A DNA stretch of 20,296 nucleotides, from the NCBI GenBank assembly GCA_905236405.1, contig CAJOQB010000114.1, forward strand, positions 1 to 20,296. Direction: 5' to 3'. The DNA comes from an uncultured Bacteroidales bacterium. GTDB lineage: Bacteria; Bacteroidota; Bacteroidia; Bacteroidales; P3. How positions within the stretch are numbered: position 1 is the first letter of the stretch; each line of letters starts with the position of its first letter. Positions 1 to 6,306 of the stretch are shown piece by piece. The position numbers and the translations under genes are program-made. The notes beneath the pieces were generated by a model that did no database searches, was not told the DNA's origin, and worked only from the letters and a program-made list of their open reading frames with translations.

Positions 1-1368
1 AAGGGCTGCCATATCGCTGCCATCAAGTCGGGCGGTAGTGCAGCAGGTAGTCGTGCCGCCTCGAGCCATACCGGTGCTTTGGCCACCAACGATGCTGCTG
101 TCGACGCACTCTTCCGCAAAGCAGGTATCGTCCGTTGCCAAAACCGTCAGGAACTCACCACTGTGTGTGCAGTCTTTATGCATCCAGAAATCAAAGGCAA
201 TCGTTGTGCAGTCATCACCCACGCCGGCGGTCCCGCCGTCATGCTTACCGACGTGCTCAGCAACGGTGGCATCGAGGTGCCTTCATTGAAAGACCATCCC
301 GCCAGCCCCGCTCTGCTTGCCAAACTCTTTGGTGGCAGCTCAGTGGGTAACCCCATCGACTTCTTGGCTACCGGTACTGCCGAACAATTAGGATATATTA
401 TTGACACTGTCGAGAATGAATATACAGACATTGACTTCTCGGTGGTTATTTTCGGTTCTCCTGGACTCTTCTCCAACAAAGAGGTTTACGACTTGCTTGA
501 CGAAAAGATGAAGACTTGCAAGAAACCTATTTTCCCTGTTCTTCCCTCTATCATCAATGTCAAACAGGAAATCGATGACTTCATTGCCAAGGGTCGTATC
601 AACTTCCCCGAGGAGTGTGTGCTTGGCAATGCCCTTGTGAAAGTCTACAATACTCCCAAACCTCAGCCTGAGAATGTGGAACAACCTGCTATCGATGTGG
701 CTCGTATTCGTGCTACCGTCGATCGTTGCAAGGACGGTTATATGGAGATTGCCGACTATAATGAACTCCTTGATGCCGCTGGTATCGCTCGCAAGAAGAG
801 CATAGAGGTCTCCAAGAAAGAGGACGCCCTCGCCTTCGCTCGCGAAGTGGGTTGCTCCAAGGATGTTCCTTTGGTCATGAAGGTGGTCGGTCCGCTCCAC
901 AAGAGCGATGTGGGTGGTGTTACCCTCGGAGTCAAAGACCTTGACACTGTGGCACGCGAGTTCGACCGTCTGATTGTCATTCCTGAGACCTATGCAGTTG
1001 AGATGTATCCCATGCTTGACGGTACTGATGTCTATATCGGCGCTATTCGCGACCCCAAGTTCGGACATCAGATTTTCTTTGGCTTGGGCGGCATTTTCAT
1101 CGAGGTGCTCAAAGATGTACAGTCGGCATTGGCTCCCATTACTGCTGCTGAGGCCAAAGAGATGCTCACCCATCTGCGTGGCTATAAGATTCTGGAAGGT
1201 GTCCGTGGTCAGGAGCCCGTCAACCTCGACCTCTATGCCGACCAGATTGCTCGCGTCAGTGCCCTTGTGCAGGCTGCTCCCGAGATTGCCGAGATGGACC
1301 TCAATCCTCTGCTGGGCAATCCTCGTGCCGTTGTGGCTGTCGACGCTCGCATCCGTTTGGAGAAATAA
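1..1368 (+). CDS. ADP-forming acetyl/acyl-CoA synthetase, fused alpha-beta, 5' end outside window
   Basis: The reading frame is open from base 1 and ends at a TAA at 1366-1368, giving 455 residues. Fused members of this family are near 700 residues, so roughly 240 N-terminal residues (the CoA-binding domain) lie upstream of the window. Visible first is the CoA-ligase domain with the motif SSHTGAL; its His (codon at 67-69) matches the phosphohistidine of ADP-forming acetyl-CoA synthetases. An ATP-grasp half follows, with PLHKSDVGGV (His codon 898-900) and the closing EMDLNPLL motif. Family role: acyl-CoA + ADP + Pi gives acid + CoA + ATP in the cytoplasm, a fermentative energy-conserving step. 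Substrate preference cannot be read from sequence. A TTG at 79 is internal and not a start. Family assignment is firm; the exact acyl substrate is open. Confidence 0.93.
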   Translation, partial: KGCHIAAIKSGGSAAGSRAASSHTGALATNDAAVDALFRKAGIVRCQNRQELTTVCAVFMHPEIKGNRCAVITHAGGPAVMLTDVLSNGGIEVPSLKDHPASPALLAKLFGGSSVGNPIDFLATGTAEQLGYIIDTVENEYTDIDFSVVIFGSPGLFSNKEVYDLLDEKMKTCKKPIFPVLPSIINVKQEIDDFIAKGRINFPEECVLGNALVKVYNTPKPQPENVEQPAIDVARIRATVDRCKDGYMEIADYNELLDAAGIARKKSIEVSKKEDALAFAREVGCSKDVPLVMKVVGPLHKSDVGGVTLGVKDLDTVAREFDRLIVIPETYAVEMYPMLDGTDVYIGAIRDPKFGHQIFFGLGGIFIEVLKDVQSALAPITAAEAKEMLTHLRGYKILEGVRGQEPVNLDLYADQIARVSALVQAAPEIAEMDLNPLLGNPRAVVAVDARIRLEK

Positions 1369-1396
1369 AAATCGTTATAAAGATTTCATCCCAATA

Positions 1397-1432
1397 GGGG
1401 ACGGCAGTTATCGCTGTCGTCCCCTTTCTTTA
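1397..1432 (+). terminator. Rho-independent terminator of the acyl-CoA synthetase gene
   Basis: An 11-bp stem (1397-1407 with 1414-1424, one G-T pair) closes a 6-nt loop and is followed by TTTCTTTA. It begins 29 bases after the stop codon, so it fits termination of the upstream gene. Confidence 0.85.
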
Positions 1433-1472
1433 TTCGTGGCTTCATGTTTGTCCATAGTCAAGTGCATCCTTT

Positions 1473-1580
1473 CACACAGGCGCTTGCATCGTTTCCCACA
1501 GCATAGCAATTACCCCTCCCGCAGCTATGCTGCGACCCCTCCCGCAGGCGCCTGTGGGAGGTAAAACACACGCCTGTGTG
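1473..1580. repeat. Cluster of nested inverted and direct repeats (REP-like)
   Basis: Outer arms CACACAGGCG (1473-1482) and CGCCTGTGTG (1571-1580) are perfect 10-bp inverses. Inside lie GCATAGC (1501-1507) with its inverse GCTATGC (1524-1530). A 13-bp direct repeat, ACCCCTCCCGCAG, occurs at 1512-1524 and 1535-1547, with a period of 23. The first copy runs into a GCAGC-TAT-GCTGC hairpin (1521-1533). The second runs into a strong hairpin spanning 1538-1561 with 10-11-bp arms and one G-T pair. No ORF or transposase is associated. It resembles a repetitive extragenic palindrome or small non-autonomous element, but only copy number in the genome would show that. Confidence 0.6.
1563..1580 (-). terminator. 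Possible weak terminator of the LytTR gene
   Basis: Read on the minus strand, a CACAC-AGGC-GTGTG hairpin (1567-1580) is followed by TTTT (1563-1566), about 40 bases past the stop codon of the LytTR gene. The stem is only 5 bp, and the same bases form the outer arm of the palindrome cluster, so this is tentative. Confidence 0.3.
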
Positions 1581-1620
1581 GAATGGGACTTTGGGAAAAC
1601 AAAAATGGAGTAGATGACTG

Positions 1621-2529
1621 TTATTTTCGTCTTTGGCTTGCTCGTGAACGTTTGCCAAGTTGGGTGTGGCTGATAACAGATTCCTGATAGGTCTTTCCGA
1701 CATCGAGAATGGTGTCGCTGCCTTCGAGTTCAATGACATAGGCTCCACCCTGTCTGCGGAGGGTTTTGATTTTGTTGCTGTTGACAAGATAACTGCGATG
1801 ACAACGCAATAGCCCATGTGAGGCCATTGTGTTCTCGAGGTTCTTCATTGTGTTGAGGATAAGGGTGTGTTCCTCGTTTCCCTCATTGAGATAATGGATG
1901 TTGACGTAGTTGTCGTTGGATTCGACATAAAGCAAGTCGTCTTCCTTGCAGCTGAAAACAAATTTTCCGTTGAGATTGTAGAACATACAGGTGATAGGGG
2001 AGGGGATCCCTTCGTTGTCAGAATCGGCATTGTCATCATCTCCACGGTTTGTAGTTGAGAATTCATCGTCTAATAGTTGCCCTGCACGCTTCTTTTCTCG
2101 AATGGCAAAGAGGGTGAGGGTAATGGCGTATGGGAAGAATGTGGCCAAGAAGGATACCGAGAGTGAACGAAGAAAGACGAAAGATAGGGGTACGATGCAG
2201 TTCATCAAGTTGAGTGCCATAGCCAAGGCTCCGACACTCATAAGCAATGTGTCGAAGATCTGATTGAAAAGAATGAATTTCCACCATGTGTTGGCTCTTG
2301 CAAACCTGGTATGGTATTTGAGCAACTGGATAGCCACCTCGACAATATAGGCGGTAATCATGGTGATGAAGTTGTAACTTATCGATGGAGCGATGCGTTT
2401 GGAATAGTATTCGGGATCTATGAATCCATAGGGCTTATATGTCAACGCAATCCCTATCCCAATAAGGAAAAGCAGGATAAGATAGATGATGATGTTTTCC
2501 TTTTCTTTGTTATATCTTGTTAAATCCAT
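1621..2529 (-). CDS. Membrane-anchored LytTR-family transcriptional regulator
   Basis: This 302-aa protein has two parts. The N-terminal half holds about four hydrophobic segments (roughly residues 13-30, 50-70, 86-110 and 119-143). An acidic Asp-rich linker (about 155-175) follows, then a C-terminal LytTR DNA-binding domain (about 186-290) with the typical VESNDNYVNIHY and RCHRSYLVN motifs. There is no receiver domain, so it is not a classical response regulator; the membrane part may sense a signal or partner directly (inference). The frame extends upstream to an ATG at 2610, but the extra 27 residues look unlike a membrane-protein N-terminus. I prefer MDLTRY at 2529, which precedes the first membrane segment directly. 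It is divergent from the fab-like cluster across about 210 bases, making regulation of that cluster a reasonable but unproven guess. Confidence 0.85.
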   Translation of the reverse strand: MDLTRYNKEKENIIIYLILLFLIGIGIALTYKPYGFIDPEYYSKRIAPSISYNFITMITAYIVEVAIQLLKYHTRFARANTWWKFILFNQIFDTLLMSVGALAMALNLMNCIVPLSFVFLRSLSVSFLATFFPYAITLTLFAIREKKRAGQLLDDEFSTTNRGDDDNADSDNEGIPSPITCMFYNLNGKFVFSCKEDDLLYVESNDNYVNIHYLNEGNEEHTLILNTMKNLENTMASHGLLRCHRSYLVNSNKIKTLRRQGGAYVIELEGSDTILDVGKTYQESVISHTQLGKRSRASQRRK

Positions 2530-2627
2530 AGTAGTTAAAAGCACGGTGGGCGAATGGTGGCCTCGCCAAGTTATATTGTTTTTTACCCACAAATACGTAT
2601 TTTCGTCCATATTATTGTGCAGTTAGT

Positions 2628-2635
2628 CAAAATTA
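2628..2635 (-). promoter_or_regulatory. Candidate -7 element for the LytTR gene
   Basis: On the minus strand this reads TAATTTTG, a full match to the Bacteroidetes -7 consensus TAnnTTTG. No clear -33 TTTG is visible upstream. Transcription would begin near 2620, giving about a 90-nt leader to the ATG at 2529, or about 10 nt to the alternative ATG at 2610. Confidence 0.45.
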
Positions 2636-2638
2636 ATA

Positions 2639-2668
2639 GTTGTATTTATATATATATTCTTTCTTTTG
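2639..2668 (+). promoter_or_regulatory. Candidate promoter of the fab-like cluster
   Basis: TTCTTTTG at 2661-2668, followed by CA, matches the -7 consensus except for the second base. GTTG at 2639-2642 is a weak -33 candidate with an 18-bp spacer, and the intervening DNA is TA-rich. It would give a leader of about 65 nt before the ATG at 2741. It overlaps the region used by the divergent LytTR promoter. Confidence 0.45.
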
Positions 2669-2740
2669 CAGCCCTAAAAAGTGCAAGCTGCCCCCCTGCC
2701 GCTAAGCCGCAAGTGCAGCATTTTAAGAAATAACTGCTTT

Positions 2741-3691
2741 ATGAAAATTATTGGAACAGGAAGTTCATTGCCTGCTAAGACGGTAACCAACGATATGCTG
2801 GCTTCTTTTTTGGACACCAGTGACGAATGGATTACCGAACGCACGGGTATCAAGACCCGCCGACTGATTACCACCGAGACGCTGATAGATATGGGCGCGG
2901 ATGCCGCCAAGAAAGCCATCAACATGTCGGGTATAGACGTCAAAGACATCGATTATATTATTTGTTCAAATGTTGCCAACAACTTCGTCACGCCTGCCAT
3001 GAGTTGCATGGTGGAGGGTCTGGTGGGGGCTGATTGCCCTTGCTTCGACCTTAATGGTGCTTGTGCTGGTTTCCTCTTTGCCCTTGATATGGCCGATGGT
3101 CTGCTGAAGACGGGTCGTGCCCACAATATCTTGATTGTTTGTGCCGAGGAACCATCGAAGTTTTGCAACTGGGAGGCTCGTGACACCACCATACTCTTTG
3201 GCGACGGTGCCGGTGCTGTGGTTGTGACTCGCGGTGACGATCATGTGTTGTCTATCAAGATGAGCACCAAGTCGAAATACGAGTCGCTCTATTATCAGCG
3301 TAAGATGGAACTGACCCCATATGACCAGGGAACGGAGTTGTACAACCCCTTGGTGATGGATGGCCGCGATGTGTTCCGTATGGCTGTCTCGGCTTCGACA
3401 CGCGACATTGATTATGTGATGAACGAGGCCAATCTCAGTCCTTCGGATATCACCTATTATTTGCTTCATCAAGCCAACTTGCGTATCATCGAATCGATTC
3501 GCAAACACTTGGATCAGCCGATAGAGAAGTTCCCCACCAATCTGGAACGCTACGGAAACACTTCGTCGGCATCGATGGTCATTCTGATGGACGAGATGAT
3601 TCGCGACGGACGTATCAAACGCGGCGATTTGCTGATGTTGAGTGCGTTCGGTGCAGGATTTGTTTCGGGTGCCTGCGCCATGAGATACTAA
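2741..3691 (+). CDS. fabH: Beta-ketoacyl-ACP synthase III (KAS III) homologue
   Basis: This 316-aa thiolase-fold protein is of normal FabH length. The catalytic Cys108 (NGACAG), His243 (HQANLR) and Asn273 (GNTSSAS) triad is intact, as is GDGAGAV (154-160). FabH condenses an acyl-CoA primer with malonyl-ACP and starts a fatty-acid or related acyl chain in the cytoplasm. The frame is open from 2681, but MKIIGTGSSLP at 2741 matches the usual FabH N-terminus, so I start there. It opens a four-gene same-strand cluster. In Bacteroidetes the housekeeping fabH is usually found near rpmF rather than in such a set (recalled knowledge), so this may be a paralogue with a different primer. Family certain; precise primer unknown. 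Confidence 0.92.
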   Translation: MKIIGTGSSLPAKTVTNDMLASFLDTSDEWITERTGIKTRRLITTETLIDMGADAAKKAINMSGIDVKDIDYIICSNVANNFVTPAMSCMVEGLVGADCPCFDLNGACAGFLFALDMADGLLKTGRAHNILIVCAEEPSKFCNWEARDTTILFGDGAGAVVVTRGDDHVLSIKMSTKSKYESLYYQRKMELTPYDQGTELYNPLVMDGRDVFRMAVSASTRDIDYVMNEANLSPSDITYYLLHQANLRIIESIRKHLDQPIEKFPTNLERYGNTSSASMVILMDEMIRDGRIKRGDLLMLSAFGAGFVSGACAMRY

Positions 3692-3731
3692 ACAGTAATT
3701 AGTTTTTGTATAATTGAAATCTGAAATCAAT

Positions 3732-4970
3732 ATGAATAGAGTTGTCATTACCGGCATGGGCGTTGTGTCGTCCATCGCCACCGACTTGCAAGCTTACTGG
3801 GAGAATCTCATTAAAGGTGTCAATGGCATCACGGAGATTACTTCCATTCCCCACGATGATATTCCTGTACATTTTGCAGGCGAAGTGAAAGATTTTGACC
3901 CACTGCTGAACGGTGTTCCAAAAGATATGGCTCGTCGCAACGACCGTTTTGCACAGTTTGCCCTCTCTGCAGCCTCGAAGGCTGTGGCCGACAGTGGCAT
4001 CGTAAGCGGTGAGAACATCGAGCCAGAACGCTTTGGCGTCTACATTGGATCGGGTATCGGAGGCTTGCATACCCTCGAAAAAGAACATTCCAAATTATTG
4101 GAAGAGGGTTCGGCCCGTGTGTCGCCTCTCTTTATCCCCATGATGATATCGAACATTGCTGCTGGCAATGTGGCCATCATTCACAATGCCCAAGGCCCCT
4201 GCTTGCCTACAGTGACGGCTTGTGCTACCTCGAGCCATGCTATCGGCGAGGCTTTTCGTGCTATCCGTTATGGCTATGCCGACGCCATCATCTCCGGTGG
4301 AGCCGAAGCGGCCATCTCGCCATTGGCCATCGGAGGATTCTTCACCAGCAAGGCTCTTTCGCGTGCCGAGAAAGCCGATGAAGTGTCGCTGCCTTTCGAC
4401 AAACGTCGTCAAGGTTTCACTATGGGTGAAGGCGCTGGTGTGGTCGTTCTTGAGGAATATGAACATGCTGTGAAACGTGGAGCCAAGATTTATGCTGAGG
4501 TGTGTGGCTATGGCAACACTTGTGACGCTCATCACATCACGGCTCCTCGTCCCGACGGTGCGTGTGCACAACGTGCTATCACACTTGCCTTGCAGGAAGC
4601 TGGCTACCAATCGGGTGAACGTCTCTATGTCAACGCTCACGGTACGGGTACACCGTTAAACGACAAGTCGGAAACGGTGGCAATAAAGAACGCCCTCGGC
4701 GAGGCAGAGGCTCGCAAAGCCTATATCAGTTCGATAAAATCGATGATTGGCCACTGCTTGGGTGCTGCCGGTGGTTTGGAACTGGTGGCTACAGCGTTGA
4801 CGCTGAAGAATGGTATCATTCCGCCCACCATCAATCTAAACGAACCTGACCCCGATTGCGACCTGAACTATGTTCCCAACGTGGCCATCGAGGAGCAATG
4901 TGTGATTGCTATCTCTGAGAACTTTGGCTTTGGCGGTCAGAATGCATGTCTGGCATTAAGAAAGGTGTGA
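3732..4970 (+). CDS. fabF: Beta-ketoacyl-ACP synthase II (KAS II type)
   Basis: This 412-aa elongating condensing enzyme has Cys164 (TACATSSHA), His303 (NAHGTGTPL) and His341 (MIGHCLGAAGG), plus Lys336, the complete KAS I/II active site. It extends acyl-ACP by two carbons using malonyl-ACP. The start is the ATG at 3732, giving MNRVVITGMG; the open frame reaches a TTG at 3714 that would add six residues atypical for the family. It lies 40 bases after fabH with no terminator between. FabF and KAS domains of small polyketide-like systems look alike, so elongation of a special chain rather than membrane fatty acid remains possible. Confidence 0.92.
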   Translation: MNRVVITGMGVVSSIATDLQAYWENLIKGVNGITEITSIPHDDIPVHFAGEVKDFDPLLNGVPKDMARRNDRFAQFALSAASKAVADSGIVSGENIEPERFGVYIGSGIGGLHTLEKEHSKLLEEGSARVSPLFIPMMISNIAAGNVAIIHNAQGPCLPTVTACATSSHAIGEAFRAIRYGYADAIISGGAEAAISPLAIGGFFTSKALSRAEKADEVSLPFDKRRQGFTMGEGAGVVVLEEYEHAVKRGAKIYAEVCGYGNTCDAHHITAPRPDGACAQRAITLALQEAGYQSGERLYVNAHGTGTPLNDKSETVAIKNALGEAEARKAYISSIKSMIGHCLGAAGGLELVATALTLKNGIIPPTINLNEPDPDCDLNYVPNVAIEEQCVIAISENFGFGGQNACLALRKV

Positions 4971-5043
4971 TTGTAATAAAAAACTGATTGGAAAGTAATA
5001 TTTGTTTTGTCATTACGTTATTCCAAAAAAATAACTGACAATT

Positions 5044-5460
5044 ATGAATAGAGAAGAAATAAAACAATTCCTGCCTCATCGTGAGCCGATGTTGCTGCTT
5101 GACGAAGTGCAAATGGTCGACGGTTGCTCGCAAGCCAAATACTATGTGCGTGGCGACGAGTTCTTCCTGCAGGGGCATTATCCTGGTAATCCTGTGGTGC
5201 CTGGTGTCATCCAGTGTGAAATTATGGCTCAGGGTTGTAGCATACTGCTGCGCGACAAACTGGTGGGCAAAACACCTCTTTATGCTGGCATTGATAAAGT
5301 GCGGTTCAAAAGACAGGTGAAACCTGGTGACACTTTTGAGGTGAAGGGTGAACTGCTGGAACAGAAGCGCAATATCTTCTTCTGTCGTGCCGTCGGTTCG
5401 GTAAACGGCGAGACGGCTGTCAGCGCCGACTTGATGTTTGCTCTGGTCGACAAGAATTAA
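5044..5460 (+). CDS. fabZ: 3-hydroxyacyl-ACP dehydratase, FabZ-like
   Basis: This 138-aa hot-dog-fold protein has LPHREPMLLLDEV at its N-terminus and GHYPGNPVVPGVIQ around catalytic His45, with Glu59 (CEIMAQ) as the acidic partner. It dehydrates 3-hydroxyacyl-ACP to trans-2-enoyl-ACP. Length is normal for stand-alone FabZ. Bacteroidetes commonly carry their housekeeping FabZ fused to LpxC (family knowledge), so a stand-alone copy inside a fab-like cluster supports the idea of a second, dedicated enzyme set. It starts 73 bases after fabF, the longest gap in the cluster; I see no convincing promoter there. Confidence 0.9.
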   Translation: MNREEIKQFLPHREPMLLLDEVQMVDGCSQAKYYVRGDEFFLQGHYPGNPVVPGVIQCEIMAQGCSILLRDKLVGKTPLYAGIDKVRFKRQVKPGDTFEVKGELLEQKRNIFFCRAVGSVNGETAVSADLMFALVDKN

Positions 5461-5486
5461 TCAACACATACCAATTTCGTTAGACA

Positions 5487-6233
5487 ATGAAACTTCTTGA
5501 AAATAAAACTGCCCTCATCACGGGCGCTTCACGTGGCATTGGCCGCCACACTGCACTGATGCTTGCCCAGCATGGTGCCAATATTGTTTTTACCGACCTC
5601 AAAGAGGACGAGAACAGCGAAAGCCTGCTCAAAGAACTGACGGATATGGGTGTTCATGCTTCTTTCTTTGCTGGCAATGCTGCCAATTTTGAAGAGGTGG
5701 ATGCTATGGTCAAGAACATCATGATGCAGTACGACCGCATTGATATTCTGGTGAACAACGCAGGCATCACACGTGACAAGTTGTTGTTGAAAATGACTCC
5801 CGAAGATTGGGATTTGGTTCTCAATGTCAACCTCCGTTCCTGTTTCTGCTTGACCAAGGCGGTGATGCCCATCATGATGAAACAGCGTGCAGGTTCTATT
5901 ATCAATATCAGTTCTATTGTAGGTCTGATTGGTAATGCAGGACAATGCAACTATTCGGCATCGAAAGCCGGTATCGTCGGCTTTACCAAGAGTGTGGCCA
6001 AGGAGCTGGGTTCACGCAACATCCGTTGCAACGCTGTCGCACCTGGTTACATTGAAACCCCAATGACGGCTACGTTGCCTGAGAATGTGGTGGAAGACTG
6101 GAAGAAACAGATTCCGCTGCGTCGTATGGGCCAACCCGACGATGTGGCTCGCACGGTGGTCTATTTAGCCAGCGACTTGTCGGATTATATTACCGGCCAA
6201 GTGATTGAATGCACAGGTGGTTTAGGAATGTGA
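5487..6233 (+). CDS. fabG: 3-oxoacyl-ACP reductase (SDR family)
   Basis: This 248-aa classical short-chain dehydrogenase has the NADP(H)-binding TGASRGIG motif (residues 12-19), NNAG (90-93), catalytic Ser143, Tyr156 and Lys160 (YSASK), and the C-terminal GQVIECTGGLGM typical of FabG. It reduces 3-oxoacyl-ACP to 3-hydroxyacyl-ACP. The start ATG at 5487 lies 26 bases after the dehydratase, and it is the last gene of the cluster. No enoyl-ACP reductase or acyl carrier protein follows, so full saturation would need enzymes encoded elsewhere. Generic SDRs can resemble FabG, but the context makes FabG the best call. Confidence 0.9.
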   Translation: MKLLENKTALITGASRGIGRHTALMLAQHGANIVFTDLKEDENSESLLKELTDMGVHASFFAGNAANFEEVDAMVKNIMMQYDRIDILVNNAGITRDKLLLKMTPEDWDLVLNVNLRSCFCLTKAVMPIMMKQRAGSIINISSIVGLIGNAGQCNYSASKAGIVGFTKSVAKELGSRNIRCNAVAPGYIETPMTATLPENVVEDWKKQIPLRRMGQPDDVARTVVYLASDLSDYITGQVIECTGGLGM

Positions 6234-6240
6234 TTTCCCT

Positions 6241-6272
6241 TCATAACGTAATATCGTTATGACGTCATAACG
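6241..6272. repeat. Alternating TCATAACG / CGTTATGA repeat with an 18-bp perfect palindrome
   Basis: TCATAACG occurs at 6241-6248 and 6265-6272, with its exact inverse CGTTATGA at 6255-6262. The last two form the perfect palindrome CGTTATGACGTCATAACG (6255-6272). The middle arm can pair with either neighbour, giving two mutually exclusive hairpins. The block starts 8 bases after the fabG stop and abuts the A-tract of the terminator. Confidence 0.75.
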
Positions 6273-6306
6273 AAAAAAAAGCGGCAAATGATTGCCGCTT
6301 TTTTTT
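6273..6306. terminator. Bidirectional terminator shared by fabG and the DUF349 gene
   Basis: A perfect 7-bp stem GCGGCAA (6281-6287) / TTGCCGC (6292-6298) with a 4-nt loop is flanked by eight A on the left (6273-6280) and eight T on the right (6299-6306). It works in either direction. On the minus strand the stem begins only 6 bases after the DUF349 stop codon (6305-6307), which itself lies in the T-run. Confidence 0.9.

Noticed and set aside
388..1173. 261-aa open frame on - opposite the acyl-CoA synthetase
   Set aside because: The plus-strand frame has conserved ATP-grasp and ligase motifs; the antisense frame shows none.
4988..5026. Inverted repeat TTGGAA/TTCCAA between fabF and fabZ as a terminator
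   Set aside because: The stem is short with a large internal loop and no T-run follows, so it would not end transcription; the cluster is likely continuous here.
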